Counted from the stretch's first letter, positions 25,580-34,488 are shown. The stretch is 64,000 nt of DNA from Pseudomonadota bacterium (GCA_021798115.1 JAJZYM010000006.1:26627-90626); one strand, 5' to 3'. Program-made: numbers and translations. Notes: a model not told the origin generated them from the letters alone.

Positions 25580-26819
25580 TTTCGAAGTCCATATCGACCT
25601 CGAAGGGCGTACCCGCCCCGTCGGCTTTGCTCGCAGCAACAGGGTCCGTGGCGAGGAGACCGTCGTGTTCGAGTACGCGCCGCAATGGCTCGGCGATCCG
25701 GACCGCTTCTCCATCGAGCCCGCCCTTGCCTTGACTCGCGGAGGTTTTGCGCCGCCGGCGGGACAGACTCTTTTCGGGCCCCTCGGGGACTCGGCACCGG
25801 GCAGCTGGGGACGCCGGCTCATGCAGCGCGCCGAACGGCGGTTCGCCGAGCGTGAGGGCCGCGCCGCTCGCACCTTGGCCGAGACCGACTACCTCCTGGG
25901 TGTCACCGACGAGACCCGCCTTGGTGCGCTTCGCTTCCGCCGGATGGGCGAGGGCCTGTTCCAGGCACCGCTTCGCACCGGCGTGCCCGCCCTGATCGAA
26001 CTCGGGCGTCTTCTGAGCGTAACGGAGCGCATCCTGCGCGAGGAGGAGACGGACGAGGATCTCCGGCTCATTTTCGCGCCGGGATCGTCGCTGGGCGGTG
26101 CCCGCCCCAAAACGTCGGTCATCGACCAGCAGGGCTGTCTCTCCATCGCCAAGTTCCCCAAGGAGACCGACGATTACAGCGTGGAGATCTGGGAGGAGAT
26201 CGCCCTGCGGCTCGCCGAGAGTGCCGGTATCCGCACACCCCTTCATCAATTGCAGCAGGTCGGCGGAAGGGCCGTGTTGCTATCGCGGCGCTTCGACCGC
26301 GACGGAGCGATTCGCATCCCGTTCCTGTCCGCGATGGCGATGATGGGATTGAAGGACGGCGAGCGTGGAAGTTACCCGGAGATGGTCGACACCTTGGCAC
26401 GCCACGGCGCCCAAGCGAAGACCGACGCTCGGGCGCTTTACCGGAGGGTCGCGTTCAATGTGCTGATATCGAATGTCGACGATCACCTGCGCAACCACGG
26501 TTTCCTGTGGCGCGGCAAGCAGGGCTGGTCGCTCTCTCCCGTCTACGATCTCAATCCGGTGCCGACCGACCTTAAGGCACGTGTCCTGTCAACCAACATC
26601 GATCTCGACGAAGGCACCTGCTCGATCGATCTTCTCGAGACTGCCTCGGAATATTTTGGCCTCGACCTGACCGCAGCGCGCGCCATCATCAAGGAGGTCG
26701 CGGTGGTCACGGCGACCTGGCGACAGATCGCGAGGGATGTCGGTGCCAAGTCAACCGAGATCGCGCGCATGGCCAGTGCGTTTGAGCACGAGGATCTCAG
26801 GCACGCCTTGGCACTATGA
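25572..26819 (+). CDS. hipA: HipA-family serine/threonine kinase toxin
   Basis: 415 residues, full length. HipA kinases phosphorylate aminoacyl-tRNA synthetases and induce dormancy. Seen: N-terminal subdomain (GFARSNRVRGEETVVFEYAP), GSSLGGARPKTSVIDQQG of the nucleotide-binding part, the catalytic loop SNVDDHLRNHGFLW near residue 300, and the metal-binding SPVYDLNPVP (the DFG-equivalent). All key residues look intact. ATG at 25572 overlaps hipB. The protein belongs to the longer type without a separate HipS. Confidence 0.9.
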   Translation: MDDFEVHIDLEGRTRPVGFARSNRVRGEETVVFEYAPQWLGDPDRFSIEPALALTRGGFAPPAGQTLFGPLGDSAPGSWGRRLMQRAERRFAEREGRAARTLAETDYLLGVTDETRLGALRFRRMGEGLFQAPLRTGVPALIELGRLLSVTERILREEETDEDLRLIFAPGSSLGGARPKTSVIDQQGCLSIAKFPKETDDYSVEIWEEIALRLAESAGIRTPLHQLQQVGGRAVLLSRRFDRDGAIRIPFLSAMAMMGLKDGERGSYPEMVDTLARHGAQAKTDARALYRRVAFNVLISNVDDHLRNHGFLWRGKQGWSLSPVYDLNPVPTDLKARVLSTNIDLDEGTCSIDLLETASEYFGLDLTAARAIIKEVAVVTATWRQIARDVGAKSTEIARMASAFEHEDLRHALAL

Positions 26820-27146
26820 CCGTGGAGAGACCTTGACGGGCACCCGTTTGCTGGCAACAGCAGGGTCGATAGGCCTGCAGTAAACCGCCCCCTGTCTGTG
26901 GCCAATAAACCCACTGAACCGGTTCCTGCGCGGGATAGACTCACGCTGGCTCGTCAGGGCCGCAGGATGATGGAGAGACAGGCGGACGAGCCCTGTTCAA
27001 GTCGGGCGTGGGCAAGGGATGCGAGGAAGGCCGTTCGCCAAATCCGGATGACGAGGCGATTGGGGGAGAAATACCGAGCCGAAGGGACGTGTCCCCGACT
27101 CGCTACAGCCAACTACAGTCAAAATGCAGCCCGCTTGAATTTAGAG
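26820..27146. other. Gap between hipBA and the mazEF-like pair
   Basis: About 330 bases with short frames only and no recognisable product; the end contains the upstream part of the next promoter. Confidence 0.45.
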
Positions 27147-27175
27147 TTGCGCAAATCGCATACAAGATGTATGCT
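27147..27175 (+). promoter_or_regulatory. Promoter with palindromic operator for the RHH/MazF pair
   Basis: TTGCGC (27147-27152), 17 bases, TATGCT (27170-27175). The palindrome GCATACAAGATGTATGC (27158-27174, 7-base arms) fills the spacer and covers the -10, as expected for autorepression by a ribbon-helix-helix antitoxin. Confidence 0.6.
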
Positions 27176-27204
27176 TATGTCAGGGCACAAAAGTAAATAC
27201 GGTT

Positions 27205-27441
27205 ATGGCAACAATCTCTCTGCGCGTTCCGGACGATCTCGTCAAAGAGGTCGACAATCATGCCCGCGAGCTGCATATCCAGCGCGCCGAGTACTTTCGC
27301 CGGGCGATCGTGTTGCTCAATGCACAGGTCGCCGCCGAACAGCGCCGTCGGCGCCTGATGGAGGTCTCGCAACGGGTCCGTAACGAGAGCATGCGTGTCA
27401 ACGCCGAGTTCGACGCCGTCGAAGACGTGCCAGATGCGTAA
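27205..27441 (+). CDS. Ribbon-helix-helix antitoxin of a MazF-type pair
   Basis: 78 residues: ATISLRVPDDLVKEVDNHAR then EYFRRAIVLLNAQVAAEQRR, a CopG/MetJ-type DNA-binding start followed by a charged toxin-binding tail. The stop overlaps the next start by 8 bases. Confidence 0.82.
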   Translation: MATISLRVPDDLVKEVDNHARELHIQRAEYFRRAIVLLNAQVAAEQRRRRLMEVSQRVRNESMRVNAEFDAVEDVPDA

Positions 27442-27781
27442 ACGCGGAAGCGTCTGGCTGGCCAACCTTGATCCGCGGCACGGAACCGAACCGGGCAAGA
27501 CACGCCCGGTGTTGATCGTCCAAAGCCAGGCGTTGCTCGATGCCGGTCATCCTTCCACCCTCGTCATTCCCCTGACGACTCGACTGATCGACAACACCGA
27601 ACCGCTGCGCTTACGCTTGCCGGCACAGGATCGGTTGGCAAAGGACTCCGATCTGCTCCTCGACCAGCTGCGTGCGATCGACAATCGCCGCCTGGTCGAG
27701 GGTCCGCTGTGCCAATGCCCTCCGGAACTCATGGCTCGAATCGGGGCCGCATTGCTCGAAGTGCTGGATCTCTGTGCCTGA
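27434..27781 (+). CDS. MazF/PemK-family endoribonuclease toxin
   Basis: 115 residues: RKRGSVWLANLDPRHGTEPG, TRPVLIVQSQALL and STLVIPLTTRL are the core PemK/MazF strands; LLLDQLRAIDNRRLVEG completes the fold. Likely a sequence-specific mRNA interferase. ATG at 27434 overlaps the antitoxin gene. Confidence 0.9.
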   Translation: MRKRGSVWLANLDPRHGTEPGKTRPVLIVQSQALLDAGHPSTLVIPLTTRLIDNTEPLRLRLPAQDRLAKDSDLLLDQLRAIDNRRLVEGPLCQCPPELMARIGAALLEVLDLCA

Positions 27782-28119
27782 CCGCGTAGATGTACGGCCT
27801 GGCAGGGGCCCAGCCCCTGACCAGGCTTCGGAGAGGCGGCACGGTCCGCGGTCGAATCCGGCGGTGGCTCACCCGTCGGATCGGATGACGGTCGGGCCCT
27901 GGGCTGGGAGCGGCGACAGGGACATGCACGGCGGCATCGATACGGCGGCATCGATGATGACGATGCAAGGCACGGGGCACCCTTTGAGACGAACACAGGC
28001 AAGATGCTTTAGCGCCTCCGAGAGTACGGAGTGGGCCGACAAGAAGGCTTCGGAGAACCGACGATGGGTGCCGACGCGGTATCACCGGGACATGGCAGGG
28101 GGCAAGAGGGGAATCCACG
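27782..28119. other. Gap after the MazF gene, with one hairpin
   Basis: An imperfect inverted repeat at 27798-27825 (arms starting CCTGGCAGGGG and CCCCTGACCAGG) may terminate the toxin operon. Nothing else is supported. Confidence 0.4.
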
Positions 28120-28446
28120 ATGGAACACTTTGCCTTTGACCGGGGGATGACACTGCGTCTGATCGTCAGTGTTCTCGCCCTGGTCGGATTCGTGTTGACG
28201 TTGGCGATTCCGCGTCGCGAATTGCCGTTTCGCGTGCGTCCGGATGCCACCGGAGGCGCGGTTCAGCCGCGCCGGGGGATGGCTCTGCCCGGCGGCTTGC
28301 GGGCGGGGGACCGTGTCCTGCTGAGCCAACAGTCGATGCGGATGCGCGCCGTGCTCGCCCGTACGAATGTGTCCGGGCACCGGACTTGTGTCTTCAGGAT
28401 GCAACGGCCGCGTGCGCGACTTTCAAGGCTACGCGGACGGTGTTAA
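28120..28446 (+). pseudogene. Truncated membrane-anchored protein, N-terminal part
   Basis: 108 codons: a membrane segment (RLIVSVLALVGFVLTLAI), the juxtamembrane RRELPFRVRPDATGGAV and a PDZ-like LPGGLRAGDRVLLSQQS. It resembles the start of larger sensor proteins with an N-terminal PDZ-like module, but ends in a basic low-complexity tail, so it looks truncated or frameshifted. Function not assignable. Confidence 0.4.
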
Positions 28447-28830
28447 CCCGCTTCGTCACGACAGGAACTCCCGTTTGCGTGTGAGGGGCGCCCACCCGTC
28501 CTGCTGATCCTCGCCCCCCAGGGTCTCGACGATCCGTCTCCGATATCCGCCGCCGGGTGGATTTAGGCGTCCCATGCGTTACCTGTCGTCTTTCATCGGC
28601 AAGGGCTCCGCCCTCCGTTCGGCTCTGGTTTCGATCCAATCCCGAGCGAGACCCTCATCCCTGTCGTGGAGGACAACGGCTCACAACGCACACTCAACAC
28701 CGTGTGACCGGAGATCATCCCCGCCCTCATTCCGCGACCGCCGTTCTTGAGGGGAGGAGGGCAAGGCTTCCGCGTCGCAAGGATGGACATGGCGCGCTCC
28801 TTGAATCGTCCCGGGGACCGTAGCAAAAGG
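28447..28830. other. Gene-free stretch
   Basis: I see nothing in it beyond possible upstream debris of the second Fic fragment. Confidence 0.4.
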
Positions 28831-29060
28831 CCGAACACTTCCTCGAGCCCATCCTCTATCACGGAAAACTCCCGCGAGCAGAGGCTCCTGAATTTCTCGG
28901 GATCAGTGACCGCCAGTCTCGCCGCGTGGCCACCGCTCCAATCGAACGGGGTGTCGTCGTCCCGGAAAATTTCCCGTGCATCCCTAAGCTTCGCTTTCCC
29001 AGCGACACTAACCCACCGCTGGTTGCCGGGAGTGTTCCCGGAACAAAGCCAGAGGGCGGT
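28831..29060 (+). pseudogene. Decayed C-terminus of a Fic-family protein (copy 2)
   Basis: FLEPILYHGKLPRAEAPEFL, then GISDRQSRRVATAPIERGVV; after a frame change near 28990 it continues FAFPATLTHRWLPGVFPEQS, the normal Fic winged-helix end. So this copy carries the full tail but with a frameshift and no catalytic core. 28831-28996 is the repeat partner of 23510-23675. Confidence 0.62.
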
Positions 29061-29187
29061 CCCTCGTTCCCCGCACCCTCAGGCCGTCCAGGACCTAACC
29101 CGTAAGCTGGGTTTTGTCCCGTGCGGGATATTTTTCCGAGCGAGATAGCCTGCAGACAAATATTTTTCCCGACCGGTACTTTATTAC

Positions 29188-29228
29188 TTGCTAGAAGCTC
29201 ATAAAGATGCTATTTTTACCGTACGGTA
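29188..29228 (+). promoter_or_regulatory. Promoter and operator of the second hipBA pair
   Basis: TTGCTA (29188-29193), 17 bases, TATTTT (29211-29216), immediately followed by the perfect palindrome TACCGTACGGTA (29217-29228). A related GACCGGTAC lies upstream at 29171. Candidate HipB binding sites. Confidence 0.5.
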
Positions 29229-29246
29229 TTTTTTGGAGTGGCGACC

Positions 29247-29534
29247 TTGGCGGAGACAAACCCCATCTATGGCGTGGTCCAGAGCGTCGAAGCACTCGGT
29301 CGCATCGTCCGTGCGCACCGTAAGAACCGCCGTTTGACGCTGGAAACGGTGTCTGGGCTCAGCAACCTGGGCCCACGGTTTCTCTCGGAGTTTGAACGGG
29401 GCAAGGAGACGGCGGAAATCGGGAAGGTCTTGAAGGCCCTTAACACCTTGGGCCTGGAAGTCATCGTCCAACCGCGCGGAGGATCAAAGGAGACGCACGT
29501 CCCAAGTGTGGCCCAGAAGGGCAAAAACCCATGA
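29247..29534 (+). CDS. HipB-like XRE antitoxin (second copy)
   Basis: 95 residues with a helix-turn-helix: ALGRIVRAHRKNRRLTLETV then SNLGPRFLSEFERGKETAEI, and KVLKALNTLGLEVIVQPRGG as in HipB proteins. TTG at 29247 is preferred because GGAG lies at suitable distance; a GTG three codons earlier is the alternative. Its stop overlaps the hipA-like ATG. The gene looks intact although its partner is broken. Confidence 0.78.
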   Translation: MAETNPIYGVVQSVEALGRIVRAHRKNRRLTLETVSGLSNLGPRFLSEFERGKETAEIGKVLKALNTLGLEVIVQPRGGSKETHVPSVAQKGKNP

Positions 29535-30786
29535 GCGATCCCGATCTTCTCAATGTCTGGTACGAGCAGCGCTTGGTCGGTCAACTCTGGCGCAATGCAA
29601 CCGGAATCCTGGGGTTTCGTTACGATCCCGCGTGGGCCCCAAACGGCGGTTTCGCGATATCGCACTCCTTGCCCTTGACCGCCCAAGAATTCCCTCCAGA
29701 GAGTGGCATTCCCCAGCGCTGGTTTGCCAACCTGTTACCGGAGGGATCCGTACGCGAACATATCGTCCGCGATCTCAAGCTGCCCAATACGGATTTCGAC
29801 CTGCTGCGTGCCATCGGTGGGGATTGCGCCGGCGCCTTGTCGATTCTGCCCGACGATCGGGAACCCTCGACCCAGCGGCAGTATCGCCCGTTGACGGAAA
29901 AGGAGCTCGCCAACTTGGTGAGGCGCCGGGGGGCGATTCTACGCAGTTTTGCCTGCGAACGAACGGCCACGCTTGTCGCTTGCGGGCGCCCAAAACAAAT
30001 GCCCAAGTACTGCTGCGCGAGGGTCGGTATTTTTTGCCACAAGGAGAAGCTCCCTCCAGCCATATCCTGAAGTTCGAACTCACCGACTACCGCCATCTGC
30101 CGGCCTACGAAACCTTCACCACCCAGCTGGCCGCCGCCATCGGCCTCCCGACGGTGACGATCGAACTGCGGTCCGTTGCCGACATCCGATACGCCGAGAT
30201 CGTGCGCTACGACCGGTTTCGAGATGCCCAAGGCGAGGTGCAGCGGTGGCATCAGGAGGATTTCTGCCAGGCCTTGGGGTATGGGTACGCACAAAAGCAC
30301 CAAGAACACGGCGGCCCTTCCTTCGCGCAGTGTTATCGCCTCGTGCAATCCTCCTCCAGTGAGCCCGCCCTCGACGGGGAAACTTTGTTGCGCTGGCAGA
30401 TTTTCAATGTCCTGGCCGGCAACTCCGACGGCCACGCGAAGAATCTGTCTTTGTTACACAGGCCGGATGGTACGATTCGCCTCGCCGCTTTTTATGACCT
30501 GGTGTGTACCCGCGCCATCGACCGCATCGACCCCCACCTCGCTTTCGACCTCGGGGGAGAGCGGAATCCCGGCCTGATCAACTCTACGCACTGGCACGCT
30601 TTGGCCCAAGCGTGTGACTTGCGACCGAAGTTCCTGGTCAAACGGGTACAGGAGACCGCAGAGGCGCTACACGATCGGCTTGGCCCAACACGGAAGACTT
30701 TCGAAGAGCGATACGGTCCTTATCCGGCGTTAGAACGCATCGAGCAGGTTGTCGTCAAGCAATGCCGACATGCGCTGCAAAAATGA
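29531..30786 (+). pseudogene. HipA-family kinase, broken by two frameshifts
   Basis: Frame 1 gives the N-terminal half (NVWYEQRLVGQLWRNATG, WFANLLPEGSVREHIVRDL) to about 29945. Then ANERPRLSLAGAQNK continues in a second frame to about 30000, and QVLLREGRYFLPQGEAPSSH to the end in a third, with the catalytic NVLAGNSDGHAKNLSLL and FYDLV. Two shifts within about 60 bases separate otherwise good HipA sequence. It could be a real pseudogene or a sequencing or assembly error near the G6 and A-rich runs. Confidence 0.8.
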
Positions 30787-30840
30787 CCGTTTCTCTCCCA
30801 TGCTGAAGCGTATTGCCGCGCTCCAAGGAGTCAATCAGCC

Positions 30841-31126
30841 TCAAAACATGAACAGAAGCTCGAGCTTGCCGATGCGGGTCACCAGGCCGCGTTCGTAATA
30901 GCCGGCCCCCAGGAACTCTGTCATCTCGGCCTCCAAGACCTCCTGGAGAGCCTCTTTCATCAAGGACTTCATCAGGTCACAGTCTTCTGCCACGAGGGCT
31001 TTGAGGTCGATCGCGTTGGTGCTCTGCTTCTTCACGGTCATGGCATGGTCCTTCCGAATCATGACATCGGGTTGACAACTATCCCTCATACCATGACCTC
31101 TGAATTTGCACACAAGTCCGTACACT
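30841..31126 (-). mobile_element. IS256-family element: left transposase end with terminal repeat
   Basis: 30841-31041 encodes MTVKKQSTNAIDLKALVAED, then LMKEALQEVLEAEMTEFLGA, the start of an IS256 transposase; GYYERGLVTRIGKLEL follows after an apparent internal deletion, then a stop. The element end at 31126 (GTGTACGGACTTGTGTGCAA on minus) is the inverted partner of 24742. The same strand and order as the C-terminal piece suggest one element opened in the middle. Confidence 0.8.
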
Positions 31127-31154
31127 ACCCTATTGGTACCGGTAAACTCACGCC

Positions 31155-32099
31155 ATGCGTACATCCCACCTCCTCTCGTTTCTGTGCGTCCTGTCTGCGA
31201 CGGGATTCCTTTTCCCTCAGATAGCCAAAGCTGCCAACGGGGATCGGACGATCTCGGTGCCGATGCTGGGCTCTACCCTCAGACTGCAAACGCGTAACCG
31301 CTTCGCGGGGGCCATCAGCGCTGTGACCTGGAAGGGGCAGTCTTTTATCAACAGCCGGGATCACGGCCGCGAGCTCCAAAGCGATGTTTTTTTCAACAAT
31401 TACGGCGTCTGCTACAACCCCACGGAGGCGGGCTCTCGAGCAAACGGCGCGGGGGATCGGAGCAGCAGCGTACTGCGCGCCATACGGGTCCGCGGTAACC
31501 AATTGTGGTCGGTTACACAGATGGCTTTCTGGCTGCAACCGGGGCAATCATCCTACCCACCGGTCTGTGGGAATCACACCTATCTGCATCATGCCGTGAA
31601 TCGGGCGGTACTCTCCAAGGTAGTTCTGCACAAGCACCTGACGGTAGGCTTGCGTGGCTTTCCCAACGTCCTTCGCGAATCGCTCACCTTTGATGTGCCG
31701 GCCCCCTACCGGAGTGCGACCTTCGAGGTGCTGACCGGCTACATGCCGCCAAGGTTCTCGCAAGCTTTCTATTTTCATCCCCGGTCCATGCGCTTGATTT
31801 CCGCCCAGGGTCGACGTGGAGAGCAAGCTTACCCCGTCATCCGGAGTACACCGGACCATCGCTACGCCATGGGCATCTACTCTCCCGGGCTGCCCCAAAC
31901 CGACTGGCCTCATGCGGGTTATGGGAGTGCTGATTTTCCGCGCGTCGTCAAATGGAATTGCGTCTATCGCTACAGTCCCGTGGCCGCTCGACCTTATCAC
32001 TTTCTCGCCTTTGTGATCCTCGGCAATCTTCGGCAAGTGGAACAGACCATGCATCGCCTGTACCAGCGATGCACCGCATCGGGATGTCCGAGGCGCTGA
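31155..32099 (+). CDS. Secreted protein of unknown function
   Basis: 314 residues with a signal peptide (LLSFLCVLSATGFLFPQIAKA). The mature part begins with beta-rich sequence (ISVPMLGSTLRLQTRNRF, AISAVTWKGQSFINSRDHGR) and contains NNYGVCYNPTEAGS, VCGNHTYLHHAV and YMPPRFSQAFYFHP. I do not recognise the family. The start lies only 28 bases inside from the IS256 end, so it may be transcribed from the element or have lost its own promoter. Confidence 0.7.
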   Translation: MRTSHLLSFLCVLSATGFLFPQIAKAANGDRTISVPMLGSTLRLQTRNRFAGAISAVTWKGQSFINSRDHGRELQSDVFFNNYGVCYNPTEAGSRANGAGDRSSSVLRAIRVRGNQLWSVTQMAFWLQPGQSSYPPVCGNHTYLHHAVNRAVLSKVVLHKHLTVGLRGFPNVLRESLTFDVPAPYRSATFEVLTGYMPPRFSQAFYFHPRSMRLISAQGRRGEQAYPVIRSTPDHRYAMGIYSPGLPQTDWPHAGYGSADFPRVVKWNCVYRYSPVAARPYHFLAFVILGNLRQVEQTMHRLYQRCTASGCPRR

Positions 32100-32555
32100 T
32101 AGGCATCACAGAAGCGGGAAAATGATGGCATAAAAGGGCTGCCGGCGGACGTGGGTTTTTTCGCCCTGGACGGAATCATCAACTGGCTCCGTGCACTCCT
32201 TCAGTCGCGATCAGAGCAACCACCGGGACAGACCTCTCCCATCCTCCCAAGAATCCCCCCACCTTGCACATGTTGCAAGCCCGGCCAGTGACTTTCATGA
32301 AGGATTTTTGAACTGGGGCACCCGTCCGGAAGACGGTTAAATGGTTTGCGATGTGCGGAGCATGGGATGACAGACAATGCCATACGGGTCGAAGATGACA
32401 ATGCGAAAACGTATCCGGGAGGGCTTGTAACAGTTGCTGGGCAGGGCGGGTATGCCCTTCTTCTCGTTCCGATCGCTCCGTTTTGTGCCGGCTTTTGTAC
32501 CCCCAAGCCTCCTGAATGCCTTGATATTATTGGCATTCAGTAGATCTGTACAATT
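32100..32555. other. Gap between the secreted-protein gene and tRNA-Ser
   Basis: About 455 bases with no supported gene. I saw no second copy of the tRNA 3' end in it. Confidence 0.45.
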
Positions 32556-32646
32556 TGGCGGAGAGGGTGGGATTCGAACCCACGATACGCTTTGGGCGTA
32601 TACACACTTTCCAGGCGTGCTCCTTCGACCGCTCGGACACCTCTCC
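32556..32646 (-). tRNA. tRNA-Ser (anticodon GGA)
   Basis: Reads GGAGAGGTGTCCGAG at the 5' end, an acceptor pairing with CCTCTCC, discriminator G and encoded CCA (32558-32556). The anticodon arm CACGC-CTGGAAA-GTGTG gives GGA. A long variable arm (about 32585-32605) and the T-arm GGGTTCGAATCCC are present, as expected for a class II serine tRNA. It marks the right edge of the accessory region. Confidence 0.95.
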
Positions 32647-32823
32647 ACGGTCGGGCAGTCTATCACAGAGGACGATCTCGACGGCCGCGTGCCGGAGCCT
32701 CCCCCTGAGCCACACCCGAGGCCTTGGACCCTGCTAAACTTCCTGCGGCCCCACGAGACGCTCGGCGCACGCATGGGGCTCGAACCACGCCAGCCGTATC
32801 CATCTCTCAGGAGAACAGCATCC

Positions 32824-33072
32824 ATGGCCGATGTCGTCGTTGCCGCAGACAGCCCCGCCGTCCTCGAGCTCGAAGCGGGCACCTACTGGTGGTGCCGCTG
32901 CGGACGTTCGCGAAATCAACCTTTCTGCGACGGATCTCACCGCGATACGGAATTCACGCCGCTTGAGTTCAAGATCGCCGAAAAGAAAAAAGTAGCCTTG
33001 TGCCGTTGCAAACACACGAAAGGCGCCCCGTTCTGCGACGGGACACACCGAGAGCTCAGGCCCAAGGCGTAA
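32824..33072 (+). CDS. CDGSH iron-sulfur domain protein
   Basis: 82 residues with two zinc-finger-like 2Fe-2S motifs: CRCGRSRNQPFCDGSH and CRCKHTKGAPFCDGTH. Each has the three-Cys one-His ligand set. A small redox or iron-sulfur-transfer protein; the partner is unknown. ATG at 32824. Confidence 0.93.
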   Translation: MADVVVAADSPAVLELEAGTYWWCRCGRSRNQPFCDGSHRDTEFTPLEFKIAEKKKVALCRCKHTKGAPFCDGTHRELRPKA

Positions 33073-33178
33073 GCGATCGGGCGCATCCGCCCGCTTTCCG
33101 GCAAGCCAAGAGGCCCGCGGCGCTGTTCGCAGACGGGAACCCAGCCGCTTTTCGCCGGCGACCGCGGGGCGGCGGGCT

Positions 33179-33466
33179 TCAGGTTCCTTGCGTCTTGCCC
33201 GTAGAGGCCGTCCCCACTTTTTCCGGGCGTGGTGTCACGACGGGGGGCACAATCATGCAACTGTTCTTCCCCGTCAACGCCGGGCTCCCGGAGGGAAGAT
33301 CGGGGATGGCGTAGGCCCGGCTCATGGGGAGCTTGAAGAAATCGTGCTGGAGGATCGGGGCGGCGGGAACCGTCCGGGCGTGAAGATAGGCGGTCTCGGA
33401 ACAGGGGTTGTGCACGCAAGCGGCGAGCAAGAGCAGAGGGAAGAGGACAAGGATCGTGCGACGCAT
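33179..33466 (-). CDS. Small lipoprotein downstream of dapA
   Basis: 95 residues with a lipoprotein signal (ILVLFPLLLLAACVHN; lipobox LAAC, Cys 17). The short mature part (DFFKLPMSRAYAIPDLPSGS) is not a recognised domain. The position after dapA is that of bamC/nlpB in enterics, but it is far shorter and I would not call it BamC. Confidence 0.6.
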   Translation of the reverse strand: MRRTILVLFPLLLLAACVHNPCSETAYLHARTVPAAPILQHDFFKLPMSRAYAIPDLPSGSPALTGKNSCMIVPPVVTPRPEKVGTASTGKTQGT

Positions 33467-33471
33467 GGTAT

Positions 33472-34377
33472 TCAGGCCGAAACGGAAACGGAGAGAAGGC
33501 CGGCACGAGCGAGCGTATCACGCAGCGCCGCCCGCCGGGGCAGGGAAAGAGGGAGGAGCGGAAGACGAACGACGGGCTCGATGAGTCCGAGCTCGTGCAA
33601 CGCCCACTTGACCGGGATCGGATTCGGCTCGACAAAAAGACCGCGGTGGAGTTCGGCAAGGCGGGCGTCGATCCCCCGCGCGGCCCGAGCGTTGCCGTCC
33701 CGAACGGCCCGGCAAAGATCGTGCATCGCCCGCGGGGCGACGTTGGCGGTCACGGACACCACACCGTGACCACCCCTCAGGAGAAACTCAAGAGCGGTGG
33801 GGTCGTCGCCACTCAGGAACAGGAAATCCTCCCGTTCGACCCGTTCGCGCAGCAGGGTCAGCCGCTCCGTGCCGGCCGTCGCTTCCTTGACGCCCACGAT
33901 CCGGGGGTGGCGGGCCAGGGCCGCGACGGTTTCGGGAAGAAGGTCGCACGAGGTGCGTCCCGGCACGTTGTAGAGAATGAGAGGAACCGGCGAGGCCTCG
34001 GCCAGCGCTGAGAAATGGGCGTCCAGTCCCTCCTGGGTGGGCTTGTTGTAGTAAGGGGTGACGACGAGGCAAGCGTCGGCGCCCAGTTCCGCCGCCCTCC
34101 GGGTCCGCTCCACGCTCCGCCGCGTGTTGTTCGTTCCGCTCCCGACGATGAGGGGGATGCGCCCCGCGAGACGCTCGCGGGCGAGGCGCACAAGGGTCTC
34201 CCATTCGGGGTCCTCGAGCGTCGGCGACTCTCCCGTCGTTCCGGCCACGACCACCCCGTCGGTACCCTCGGCAAGATGGCGGTCCAGAAGACGAACGAAG
34301 CCCTCCCGGTCGAGGGCCCCGGAGGCCGTGAAGGGCGTGACGGTCGCCACGAGACTGCCGCGAAAACTCTCAGTCAT
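33472..34377 (-). CDS. dapA: 4-hydroxy-tetrahydrodipicolinate synthase
   Basis: First committed enzyme of lysine/diaminopimelate synthesis (pyruvate plus aspartate semialdehyde). Seen: GSLVATVTPF, the GTTGESPTL loop, Tyr in LYNVPGRT and the Schiff-base lysine in GVKEATAG. 301 residues from the ATG at 34377 (E. coli 292). It is divergent from gcvR, as in many gammaproteobacteria. Confidence 0.96.
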   Translation of the reverse strand: MTESFRGSLVATVTPFTASGALDREGFVRLLDRHLAEGTDGVVVAGTTGESPTLEDPEWETLVRLARERLAGRIPLIVGSGTNNTRRSVERTRRAAELGADACLVVTPYYNKPTQEGLDAHFSALAEASPVPLILYNVPGRTSCDLLPETVAALARHPRIVGVKEATAGTERLTLLRERVEREDFLFLSGDDPTALEFLLRGGHGVVSVTANVAPRAMHDLCRAVRDGNARAARGIDARLAELHRGLFVEPNPIPVKWALHELGLIEPVVRLPLLPLSLPRRAALRDTLARAGLLSVSVSA

Positions 34378-34488
34378 GAGGACGTTTGAGAACCCCGGTC
34401 TGCGGAGGCCGTGCGCCGCAAAGCGGCGGGGAAAACCGGCCTTCAAGGACGCTCAGTGTAGCGCAAGACATGCTATTCTGAGCAGGAG

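Noticed and set aside
33179-33466. BamC (NlpB) downstream of dapA
   Set aside because: Lipobox present, but only 95 residues and no BamC-like domains.
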